From contig QPMI01000549.1 of the NCBI GenBank assembly GCA_004431415.1, forward strand, positions 62,001 to 126,000: 64,000 nt of DNA, read 5' to 3'. Origin of the DNA: Cyanophora paradoxa. Taxonomy: Eukaryota > Glaucocystophyceae > Cyanophorales > Cyanophoraceae. Within the stretch, counting starts at the first letter, position 1; every line of letters begins with the position of its first letter. Of the stretch, positions 46,272 to 56,489 are shown one piece after another. The notes beneath the pieces were generated by a model. The model was given only the letters and a program-made list of their open reading frames with translations, was not told where the DNA came from and did no database searches. The position numbers were made by a program, and so were the translations under genes.

Positions 46272-47215
46272 TCACATCCCGAGCGCGAACGCCGCCGCGG
46301 CCCCAAGAATTGCGGCGAGGCCGGCGAGGAGCGGGCCCTTTGCGGCCGCGGCGCCTGTGGGCGAGTACGGCACGCCCGATCCGACCTTGGACGCTGGGCG
46401 GGGAGATTAAAGGGCGCTGGCCACGGCTATCTAGTCTAGGGAGGGGGGTGGGCGCACGGGCGAGGGCGCGGGTGATGGTGGAGCCGGTGACGTTGAAGCC
46501 GGGGATGCTGAGTGCGTTCGAGGCGGCCAGCGCCCGCAGCTGCGTCTCGATCGTCGCCAGCGACTTGGAGGCTGCCCGGCCCGCCCGCGACCGCGATCAG
46601 TCCCCGAGACGACATGGCAGAGAGAGGCGCGCGCGCGCGAGGCGGGCGGGGCGCGGACCGGCGGCGCTTCCGCCGAGCGCCTCGACGATGAGCGTCGTGA
46701 TCTCGAGGGAGGTCGCCCGCAGGCTGCGCCGCCGCGAGCTCTTCTCCTTCACGTCCGTCACGAAGATGCGGTCCTTGTTGACGGGCGGCGGCGGGTCGCT
46801 CAGCGCGGCCGCAATGCCCTCAATGTAGTTGGCCTGCGCAGCCCGGTTGAGGCTCTGCAGCTAGCGCTGCAGCTACCGCAGGAGCGGGCGACGCCTGCCG
46901 CCGGCGCCGCCCTCTTCGCACACTCACGCGCCTCGGTCTCCGCGTCGAAGTTTTTGGCGGTGGCGTTCTTGCCGCCGGGCAGCTGGGAGAGGGTGACGAC
47001 GAACTCGACGGCGTTGACGCCCGCTGTCACGTTCTGCGCCGGCGTCGCCTTCGGCTTCGAGGCTGCCGCGCCGCGGGATCAGCTGCAGCGTGCGCGGCGC
47101 GCTCGCAGCGGGCGGCCGCTGCCGCGTGCGGGCTCACTCGGGGTCGGAGCCGCCGGGGTGAGAGTGGCGGGCGAGGGCGAGGGGCTCGGGCTCGGGCTCG
47201 GCGAGGGGGTCGCGC

Positions 47216-47246
<31 letters not shown>

Positions 47247-50200
47247 AGGGGAGGGGGACGGAGTGGGGCGCGCGCAGCGGCCGGCCGTGGGCGTCGGGAA
47301 GTTGCCGGTGGCGAAGAGGGTGAAGAGGGCCGGCCCGACGCTCGCGGCGGACGCGAAGGTCGTCACGTTGACGGAGACGGTGTGCTTGCCGCGCGCCGAC
47401 GCGGGGAGCGCGATTTGCTCCACGACGTTCAGGTTGTCAGGCCCCTGCATACAAGCGACGATCACGAAAGGTGTGAGGTGCGGCCGCAAGAGAAGGCTAG
47501 GACGAGAAGGCGGATCGTCGCACGGTCCCGCCATTCGGGTAGTGCTTTTTGCCCGTCTCCAGTTCCTGATCATGATCGAAGGGAAAGTAAAGATTAATGC
47601 ACGTTCGCAAACGTCGACTAGATAGCGGACCTCGACGGTCAGGTCCATGTCGTTGACGAGCACCACTGCTGCTGCTGGTTCGCCAGCGGGGTCGAGGTAG
47701 ACCTGTGAGACGTGCACGCGCACGTGTGTCACCGACACCGACGATGATGAGGGCGCAAGCAATTCGCAAATATAATATGAGAACATCGCAAAGAGCGCAC
47801 GAGGGTGGTGCGGAAGGGGGCGGCGCCGCCGTCCTGCCCCGTCAGGTCGACGCAGAACTCGAACGCGGTCCCGAGGTTCGCGGCCGTCACGTTCCTCTCG
47901 TGGAACCACATCCTGGGAAAGGAAGGTAAGCATTTTGCCTGGGTGCAATCGTGTAATAGATACAGGGCAGCTCGAAATGGAAGTCTCGAGGCGCACGAGA
48001 ATTTGGAGTCGGCGAAGCGCAGCGAGTTCGCCGCGATGGGCTGCCCCCATCCCTGGTACCTGGCGAGCGAGCGGGGCCGTTTCAGCGCGCCCCCGCCCAG
48101 ATCTAGAGGCGCGCCAGGCCAGGCGCACTTGTCAGGCTTCGCGGTCTGCAGCGGGACGGCCGCGTAGCCTGGTTCCCCGTCGGTGACCTCCCCGCCGAGC
48201 ATGCGGGCCCCGTTCGTCAGAACCGCGCGGATGAGCGCGCTCGAAGGGGAGAATCCGTTCGAGGCAGTCTGCAGAGGTCATTCATAAGGATTAGCTATAG
48301 TAATAATGTCGAACGGCGCGGTGTGCATGTGCTCGAATTCGAAGATGCTCAAAATGATGAAAACCGAACCTTGGAGCCCGTAGGGTAATATCTGATCGCC
48401 GTGAAGTGTCAAATCATGAATTCATGAATCTAGATGCTTAAAATGCATGCGCAGCCCGGCAGCACGCACCCATCCACGAAATACTGGCGCACGAGCGTAG
48501 CGAGCCCCGCCAGCTGCGACGAAGGCGTTTCGATCAATATTGTAATCACTATTCATGCACACTGCTCATCATCACAAGGCTCACCGCGGGGGTCGCCATC
48601 GATGTTCCGGATTTATTCACAAGCGCTGGCTTGACGGCTGGCGTGCCCGGGGCATCTGAAGGACGTCGCACGAACAAGTCCCGATCAGTTGAGACCTAGA
48701 GCCATGCAGTTGCGATTCCGCGGCCGCGCACATGGTGAGCACTGATTCGTCCTGCGACCGCCGGACGTAAATGAAATAACAATTAGAAAAAGGTAGACTG
48801 CGCATGCAGTGCGGCGCGCGATGAGAAGGAGCCAGCGAGGCGCACGTCCAGTTGCGGTCCGAGTACGCTGACACGATCGCGTAGCCCGGCGCCTGCGCAC
48901 GCACGTCGCGGTCGCACGTGCACGCGTGTTTGAGCTGCTGCCGATTGAGCCGAGGAAATAGATATCGATGCGGACCACCAGATCCGGCTGCACGCATGAT
49001 CACATGGTTATTGAATGGTATGCCAAAGATGACGCGTGCAAGGGATAATACACGAAATCGCCAACCTTGATGCGCCCATCGAAAGTAGGACCGCGAGATG
49101 AGAAATCTGCATCGAAAAACAATCAACCATGCAATGCCGTTCACACAAACAATAAGCGAAGCGAAGTCTTGTCTTTATCCTTAGCGAATGTCTTTATCCT
49201 TAGCGAAGCAGCGAAACTTGCTGCAGGACATTGCGACGACGTCGACAGGGGGCTCGCGCACTGGCGATATTGCTCTGGTTGTTCGCGTTTGTGTCATTCC
49301 GATCCCCGCAACACCGGGCTGCGCATGCCCGCAGGTGCGTGTTCGACGTCGCGGATGGGGGCATCGCAGATACACACAAGTTTTTTAATTCGATTTCACG
49401 CCCGCGCACCTCTTGGCCATCCCGTCAAAGTGGTGGTTGCGCAGTCTACGCTCTTGTTGACGCATTCCGCATCTGCTCAAAACAACGCAATCAGAGGCTA
49501 AAATTAGCCAAGCGATGAGTCCGAGGCCGTACAGTAAGCTGAGGAGAATTTTCCGAGGGTGCTCCAAGCCTGCATAGAGTTGAACGAAGCGCCGACAGCG
49601 ATGCAGTTCTTGCACGTGGCGGGCTGCGGCACCACACAAAAAGGATCACGCGTATTACTTCCCGCACGGCGCGGCTGGAATCTGAACTTTAAGACCACAG
49701 CGAAGCTCGCGCACGGCTGAGACAGTGCCCTCGGCCGCCCCCCCATCTCCATCGTTTCCGACCGCGACGAGCACCAGGAGGTCCTGATCATGAAGGCAAT
49801 TACAACAAGTGTCGAGGGCCGGGGCCGGCTTGCCACGGCCGCGCTGACGGCCGCGGCCACATGCAGAGAGCAGAGCCTGTGCTGATCACGACGCACCTGG
49901 TTTGTGAACGAAAAGAAATCGACGCCCTTCGTGTCTGAGTCGTAACGATTGCAACTGTTTGTGCGGGTTTTCTGTCACTCCGAACCGAAACCGCGCGCGC
50001 GTGCAACACGCGAAGGCAAGACAAAAGGCTCACCTGGTTCTATTGGTATCACTTGGGCCGCAGCCCCACTGATTGGAGCGGGAGGGGGGGAAGAGAAGGG
50101 GAGGGGGCGGGGGGAGGGGGAGGGGAAGCGGAGGGGGAGAAAGAAAGGGAGGGGTTCGGGGCCGGGGTGGGGGGTGGGGTGGGGGGGGGGGGGGGGGGGC

Positions 50201-52888
50201 GGAATGTCAGTTGAAAAATTCTGGGGTTCGTGATCCCGGAACAACGCGAGCCGCTCACCGAGTTCGTGTGAACGCGAGCCCCGAACTGCCGGCCACAAAA
50301 TGTTAGCGCGAGCATCGAAGGACTAGCGCGAGCATGTAATTCAGCTTTACCTCGTATGCCGGCTGGAACAGGTTGATAATGTCATTGGGGGTTGATATTC
50401 CGCCACCTCTCGGGCTGAGGTGCTGCGACAGACGTTGCCGACAGTCATAATGAGACGTATAAAAGCCGAAGGGAGTGCTCCAACGGCTCTTATAATTACA
50501 TGTGGTCTCCCAAGCGCTAGCGGGCCAGAATCGAATCCGAACGGACCTGGAAGAAGAGCTTCGCCTCGTACGCAACGCCGTTGTACTTCGACATCTGACG
50601 GCATGGCTCGCGTTCAGCGACGTGTACAGCCGACGGCAGAGACGGCCCGAACAGGATCGCCGTGCACCTCTGCGGCCTCCGTGGCGTTCGCCCAGTCCGT
50701 CGGTACTTTGCCCTGGACACACCAGACATCAGCTCAAATTAAAGCGCCCTTAAGCAGTTGGAAGAAAGCCTGAACGTTCACCAAAACCGTTCCTGCGACG
50801 TGAGTTCCGTGCGACGAATCTGTGAGGTTCTCCTTGAATGCCGCTCCAGAACTATAAGAAATCCAGTACCGAAGCAGCTGACGATCGTCCGCGGCCTGCT
50901 GTGTCAAGAGAACTGCTACGTGCACGAATTTAAAGCCACCAGAGCACCTTTTTGCGGTTGGCGGAAGGGATTGAGTCTTTCGTGTCTATTACGCCATCTT
51001 GTACGCCTGAATCCGGATCCGCCAACGCAGTCGCAAAGAGGCTGCGTCGACGTTGCGATCGATCTCGAAAATCAGTGTACGTGATTATGATCGATATCAA
51101 ACCCGCGCACCTCCCCTTGTCGGTTCCATCCTCGAGGAAAAAGCAGTGATCGAAGTCGAGAGCATCGTCTGCGACCTGAACATGTACAAATTAATTTAAA
51201 TAATTGAATAATCGATGTACGCGTGCAGTCAGCTCGAACTCACCGCAACGATCTGGTTCTCTCCGTGAATTCCGCGGGCCCAAAGGGGGTTGTTCGCTGG
51301 CAGGCCGTCTCCCAATCCTGCGATTGCGGAGGAAATAAAAGCGCGCGCCCCACGAGCGAGCCTCACTGAGTCAGATCGATGCTTCGAATTCTGCGGCTGG
51401 CGGTCAAGGTGGCACCGGATGTCAGCAGTGTTGCCGCGTGTCTGTTGCGGATCGTCGGACGGGACACTCCGTCGATCCAGGACACGAGCGGCTGTTCGGC
51501 GATTAAAGCTTTGCTGTGGATAAAATCGAACGAACTAAACAAAGGAAATTCATGACCGCGTGCACCTCGTACGCCAGACGCTCGGCAACGCGACTGGGGT
51601 CGGCGCTCCCGCAGTTGACGCGAACCGCCTCGCGCGAGGGGCGGACGGAAATCGCGGATCCGGAGAACTCGTCCAGGAGCGCTTTCTCCAAAGCGGCTGC
51701 TCAAAAGGATTTATAAAATTACAAAAACAAGTTCGAATTCAAATGACAGATAAACGCATATGCATGCGCATGCATATGCTTTATATAAATAATTTCAACG
51801 TGAAGGCAGCTGCAGGCGCAAGCGCACCCGCGTACTTGGACAAGTCGCCTTCGGCGTGATCATGAATATTCGCGTGGAGCTCCATGGTCTGGGCGGAAAG
51901 CGAGGCCACCGTGCGCGAGATCTGGGGCGGGGCAGGGCTCAGCGTGGAGCAATCCTGGACAAACCCATTCAGCGGGAGGTACGAGGCCGCGCCTTGTGCT
52001 CGGGACGGTGCGCGTCGATCCACTGCACGCCAGGGGCCGTTCTGCACGCACACGCGTACGTCGTTGGTGAGAGAGCACACGTGCAGATGAGAGGGCGCAT
52101 GCGCACGTAATCCTTTAAATTTGAATTATATATGCTATAGCTAATTATATAATCACGGTTCAATGATTCGGCGCTAAGATGGTTCGCTTGAGTGGCCATG
52201 GTCGAGAGAGATCTAGAAGGGATCTCGAATTCATTCCAATTGCAATAGAGTGCTCACCGCAAGCGCTCGGCCTGGGCGGGCGTGGCGGTGACGAAGTAGG
52301 AGTGGTGGGGCATGTAACCGCCCAGAACGACCCCCGCGTGCGACTCGATCGCGGCCCTCGCCTGGACCGATAGCGCGGCACCGACGTGGACCTGACCGGA
52401 GCATCGATCATGATCATCCCGGCCCGCATCGACATCGATATATATCAGAGCTGGTCGGGTACCGACTGGCCATGGGTTCAATTTGCGCGGTACCAGTACG
52501 CACCAGGTAGACACGCGGCTGGTCGAAGTCGTCGTGCTGCGGCTGGCCGCGGTGGTGGTCGCGGGGCCCCTGCGACGACTGGCCATGGCGGGCCCGGAGC
52601 TTCGCGTGGTGCGCGAGGGTCGGCTCGGCGTGCGTGTCGACCGACAGGCCGTTCGCGAAGCAGATCTGCGCGGATCCAGACATCTTAAGTAACGGTTTCG
52701 GTTCACTTATACGCATACGCATGCATTTGCGATTGCAAGAGATGCACCCTGTGCGGGTTCGCGAGGCTCGCGCGGCATCCGGCCGCAGCGTTCGTCGAGG
52801 CGAGTGCGACCGCGACGATGCTGAGAAGGGCGGCGACCGCCAGCGCGACCGGCGCGCCGTGCGAGCTGCAGCGGTGCGACTGCGCCAT
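46272..52888 (-). CDS. Secreted KP-43-like subtilisin family (S8) serine protease with hydrophobic C-terminal tail
   Basis: Predicted extracellular endopeptidase. The ATG at 52888 starts MAQSHRCSSHGAPVALAVAA, a signal peptide. The propeptide region has VYLV, SVQARAAIESHAGVVLGGYM and SYFVTATPAQAERLR. The catalytic Asp is in GENQIVA plus VADDALDFDHCFF (near 51130-51270), the His in DSSHGTHVAGTV (codon 50809-50811) and the Ser in SGTSMATPA (codon 48600-48602). Other family marks are YNGVAYEAKLFFQ, GGGISTPNDIINLFQPAYE, GARVHTNS, YDSDTKGVDFFSFTNQ, DLLVLVAVGNDGD, NCIAVGASF and DFSSRGPTFDGRIK, then LIRAVLTNGARML. After these come a (PS)n linker near 47180-47270 and a domain with AVEFVVTLSQLPGG, RIFVTDVKEKSSRRRSLRAT and LRALAASNALSIPGFNVTGS. 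The protein ends GPLLAGLAAILGAAAAFAL then GM, TGA at 46272-46274, consistent with a GPI or membrane anchor. There are about 16 exons, with longer, less GC-rich introns than the neighbours. All three catalytic residues are present. Confidence 0.82.
50162..50199. repeat. G-run inside a subtilase intron
   Basis: The sequence ends in 19 consecutive G (50181-50199), preceded by ggggtggggtgggg-type runs from about 50080. It lies between the exons GARVHTNS and WGCGPSDTN. It has G-quadruplex potential on the plus strand. Confidence 0.9.
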
Positions 52889-54319
52889 CGCCGCGGCAGT
52901 CGATGTCCGGCAGCAGCTGCTTGATCCACAGCTCAGGCTGGAGCCTGCAAGCCTTGAAGCCTTGTTGAAGGCTGCAACTGCCAGCTGGCGCCAGTGCTCC
53001 GACTCCTGCAACGTTAACGGACGAGTCCTGCTGACTCCTGCAAGGCTGCAACCGTTGAACGTTAACGGACGTACGCGTGCATGAGCTTCCGAAGTTCCAA
53101 AGGTCGCGGAGCATGGGGGGTACTTAATTGCAAGAACCTATGCGCATGTGCATACGTGTTCATGCGCATGGATACGCATGAAAAACAATTAAAAAGAGCG
53201 GCCGGCAATTAAACTTATCTTATCTAGATCTGGTGTCTTAGGCTCTTAGCGTGTCTATAGCTAGATCGAGATTCGAGACTGGCCGGTAATTCACCAAAAA
53301 AACTTAACTTTTAATATATTAACCAGAATTTTTTGTTTTTGGTGAATTAACCAGAACAGCTAGGATGTTTTTAATATCACTACCTACGGGGGGTTCGCCC
53401 CACCGTAGTCTCTCAAAAAAAAAAATAGGATGTTTTTGATAAATTTTGCAATTGCAAGTTTATTAACTTACCGGTAGTAACTTTTATATGATATAGCCTG
53501 TACTGGGCCACTACTACTACTGGCCCTGCACGTAGGCTGTAGTAACTTCTAGTAAGTTGGATCCGGAATCCGGATACACTAGCCTACTAGCTATCATAGT
53601 AGCTATACTAGTAGAGCTGCGGCTCGAGCTCAAAACCCCCGGCTCGAGCCAGCTCGAGCCGGCCCGCTCCAGCCTCGAGCCAGCTCGAGCCGGGCTCGAG
53701 CCGACCTACGGGGAGGGGTACCCCAGCCCCGGACTTAGGCGTGCCGCGTGCGGAGAAACCATGACCTCTAGCTCGTGCGGACATGCTAAATGCTTGTAAT
53801 ATCAGAGAATAGAGGCTGGTTAGCCTGTATTTGATGACTCGGGACCGCGACACGCGCTGGAAACGAGCTGTTTACGTCAGAGGCCGCCTCTCGCCCCCCC
53901 CCCCCCCCCCCCCCCCCCCGGCTCGAGCCCGGCTAGCGCTGGCCGGCTCGCCCTAGCTCGCCCCCCCCTGGCTCGAGCCAGCCCTCCCCTCTCGGCTCGA
54001 GCCGCCGGCTCGAGCGAGCCGCCCCTCGCCACGAGCCGGCTCGAGCCGGGGAAAAGGTCGGCTCGAGCCGGGCTAGCGCTCGCTCGAGCCGAAGCTCTAA
54101 GCTATAGTACTTGGCTAGTACTAGTACTGGTATATATACTAGTACTTAGTATCGATCGCGATCATCACGATTCACGACTCGGCGATTCATCCGATTCCGG
54201 ATCCGGCCCGGCAGCCGGCGGCAGGTGGCGGGGTATGGTGTAAATCTCCCGGGTATACCTCCTTCAGGCTGTTTCCCAAGCTAAAGCTTAGGAAGCCAGT
54301 CCGGCGGAAAGCCAGTCCC
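52889..54319. other. Repeat-rich intergenic region
   Basis: No gene is supported. Contents in order: a CTGCAA/TGCAACT-rich patch with two acgttaacggac words (53010-53070); AT-rich DNA with two copies of ttggtgaattaaccagaa-type sequence (53290-53360); an AAAAAAAAAA run near 53416; the GGCTCGAGCC cluster (53620-54090) with a 26-base C run at 53894-53919; and agtactagtactggtatatatactagtac near 54115. Confidence 0.55.
53620..54090. repeat. Cluster of GGCTCGAGCC palindromes with a poly-C run
   Basis: The 8-10 bp palindrome (g)gctcgagc(c) recurs more than ten times in two blocks (53620-53705 and 53920-54085), separated by unrelated sequence and 26 C residues. Copies are irregularly spaced and often overlap as gccggctcgagccggc. 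No matching open frame is conserved. Confidence 0.85.
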
Positions 54320-55728
54320 ATGCAGCGGCGAGCATGCGAGGCCCGTCAGGCGGCTCGGGCCGCGGCCGACCCCGCGCGCGCAGATTTAGTGCGCGTCATC
54401 GGCGTGGATGAGGACGGAGAGAGTGAGCGAACGCCTCCCGCGCCCGGCCTGCAGCGCTACATTCAGGTCGTGGCAAACGTTGCAACGATATTGTGGAACA
54501 CGGTCACTAAAACTCTGTTCCCGCCGCCGCTGCTGCCGGATGCGCTCGAGGCGATGGCTCCCGGTCCCGCCGCGGCCTACAGCGTCGAGGACTGTCCGCA
54601 CTGGATCTTCTTCAGGCCGCGGTCAGCTACCATCGCGGCCGAGCACGAGGGCGCTCGCGGCGCCGAAGAAAGCCGCGGGGCGCCCGGATGCAGCGGCCTC
54701 GTCTTCATTCCCGGCGCGCTCGTCCCGCCCGCCGCCTCGGCGCCCTTCGCGGCGGCCGTCGCCGCCGCCGGCTTCCCCGTCGCCGTCCTCAAGCTCTCCC
54801 TCTCCGTGCGCGCCTCTGACCACCCTTTTCAACGGGCCGAGCCGGCTCCTAAGCTCAGGCGTGGCGCAGGAAGCGCTCAGCATGTCGGCCTTGGACCGCA
54901 TCCTCGCCGATCTGATGGCCCGCCCCGCCCCGCCCCGCCCCTGCGGCCCGCCGGCGGCCTGGCTGACGGGCCGGCGGCAGGCGGGGCAGCGCGAGGTGGG
55001 GGCCTGGGTCTTCGGGGGCCACAGCGCCGGCGGGACCTTCGCCACCCGCCTCGCCGCCGAGCACCCCGAGGCGCGCCCCGGGCCCCGCCCCGGCCCGGGG
55101 CCCCGCCCGGGGCCGCCCGCCCCTCGGAGAGAGACCTGAGGGGAGGGGACAGGCGCGGGGCCTCTTCACGGTGGGCGCCTACGACCTCTACCGCGACTCC
55201 AGCGCCCGGTGCCCCCCCCGCCCCTCCTCCCCCTCCTTCTTCCGCCTGACCGGCCGCCTAGGCTCGGCCACCTGGCGGCGGTCACCGTGCTCTACGGCAG
55301 CTGCGAGATCGGGCCCGCCTTCGTGCGCCCCCGCCCTGCGCCGCTGGGCCCCGCCCCGCCGCGCCGCTGACTCGCCGCGAAGGCGCTGGCACCGGCCTCC
55401 TCGCCCGCGCGGAGGAACCTGCCCCGCTCCGTCCGCCTCGTCTGCGTCCGCGGCGCGCGCGCCCTCAGCGCCGGGCCCGACCTAGTCCGATCGGCCCGGC
55501 CTGACGCGCGCGCGCGCGGGGCGCGCACGCGCAGGGGCGAACCACGAGCAGTGGGGCAGCTACACGGGGCAGCCGATGGACGGGGCGCCGCGCATCCCCC
55601 GCGCCGCCCAGCGCGCCGTGATGGTCGAGGAGGCCCTCGCCGTCCTCCGCGCCGCCGCCGCCGCCCGCACATGCACAGCCGCCCCGGCCGAGGAGGCGGG
55701 GAAGGCGGCGTCGGCTGGGGCGGCGTAG
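54320..55728 (+). CDS. Alpha/beta hydrolase
   Basis: Probable serine hydrolase; the substrate is unknown. The ATG at 54320 starts MQRRACEARQAARAAADPAR. The first exon includes LQRYIQVVANVATILWN, DCPHWIFFRP, GLVFIPGALVPP and AAAVAAAGFPVAVLKLSLS, the usual first strands and helix of the fold. Later exons hold the nucleophile elbow WVFGGHSAGGTFATRLAAEH (Ser in GHSAG, near 55025), FTVGAYDLYRDSSA, AAVTVLYGSCEIGPAFV and finally GANHEQWGSYTGQPMDG with the probable catalytic His. The NH-x-Q-x-G-x-Y-x2-Q-x2-DG pattern is typical of the Abhydrolase_5-type family, from memory. The protein ends AAPAEEAGKAASAGAA, TAG at 55726-55728. Introns are short and GC-rich with GT or GC starts. The catalytic Asp is not identified with certainty; GAYDLYRDSS is a candidate. 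Confidence 0.75.
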
Positions 55729-56489
55729 TGCTCGCGAGAGCCGGCGGCGCACGGGGCGTTTCTTGTAGATAATTCTATCACCAATTTCAAGCCAGCTGTC
55801 TGCTTCACCCTCCCTGCGAGTTTCTAGCCCGCCCTTTCCCCTTTCACTTGTAGCCTTGCACTTCGGCGATCGCGACCACCGCTTCTCCTTCCTGGATCTC
55901 TCTTTCGCGCCGGCGTCCCCTGCACCGATGGCTGTCGCGCCAGTTGGTATAAATGTACAGCTCTAGCCAGTTTTTTAACTTTGGTTTCTCACGTCACAGT
56001 TTCCCCCTTTTTAATTTCCCTTTCGCCGGCCTGCTTAATCGGTCTAGGTCTAGTCGGTCGGGCTTGTTGCCCTGGCGTGTGAAGTCCATTCCCCGAGCTC
56101 GCGCCCCCGAGCTCTGCGTTTCGGCGCATCACCTGTCGCGCTAGCCGCCCCCTTCCCCACCGGTTTTCTTTTCTAGATCTCTCTTTCGCGCCGGCGTCTT
56201 CTGCAGCCGTTGGTATACAGCTCCAGTTTTTGTTTCTCAAGTCACAGTATTCCCCTTTCCCTTTCGCCGCCTTCTTAATCGGTCTTGGTCTAGGCTGTCG
56301 GGCTTGTACGTGTTGCCAGTTGCCCTGTACATGTAATGTAAAGTGTAAAGTCTATTCCCGAGCAAAAGAGTCCTTTTTCCCCGCTGAAAGGAATTACGTA
56401 TACCCCCGCTGCCCTCGTGCTAATTGGCAGCCGTGAACAATTCACAAGGCGCTGTGGCAGCCGGCGCTGGGGCAGGCGCCGGCGCCGTC
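55729..56489. other. Pyrimidine-rich 3' region between convergent genes
   Basis: No gene is seen. It contains an imperfect direct repeat: 55880-56110 and 56170-56355 share ctctctttcgcgccggcgtc, ccctttcgccg, ttaatcggtct and tcgggcttgt in the same order, about 290 bp apart. These are probably 3' UTRs plus a duplicated module. Confidence 0.5.

Noticed and set aside
49949-50233. Gly/Arg-rich open frame on the plus strand
   Set aside because: It is the translation of a G-rich intron of the minus-strand subtilase.
53620-54090. CRISPR-like array from the regularly repeated GGCTCGAGCC
   Set aside because: The repeat is only 8-10 bp, spacing is irregular, there are no unique spacers of constant size, and the DNA is eukaryotic nuclear.
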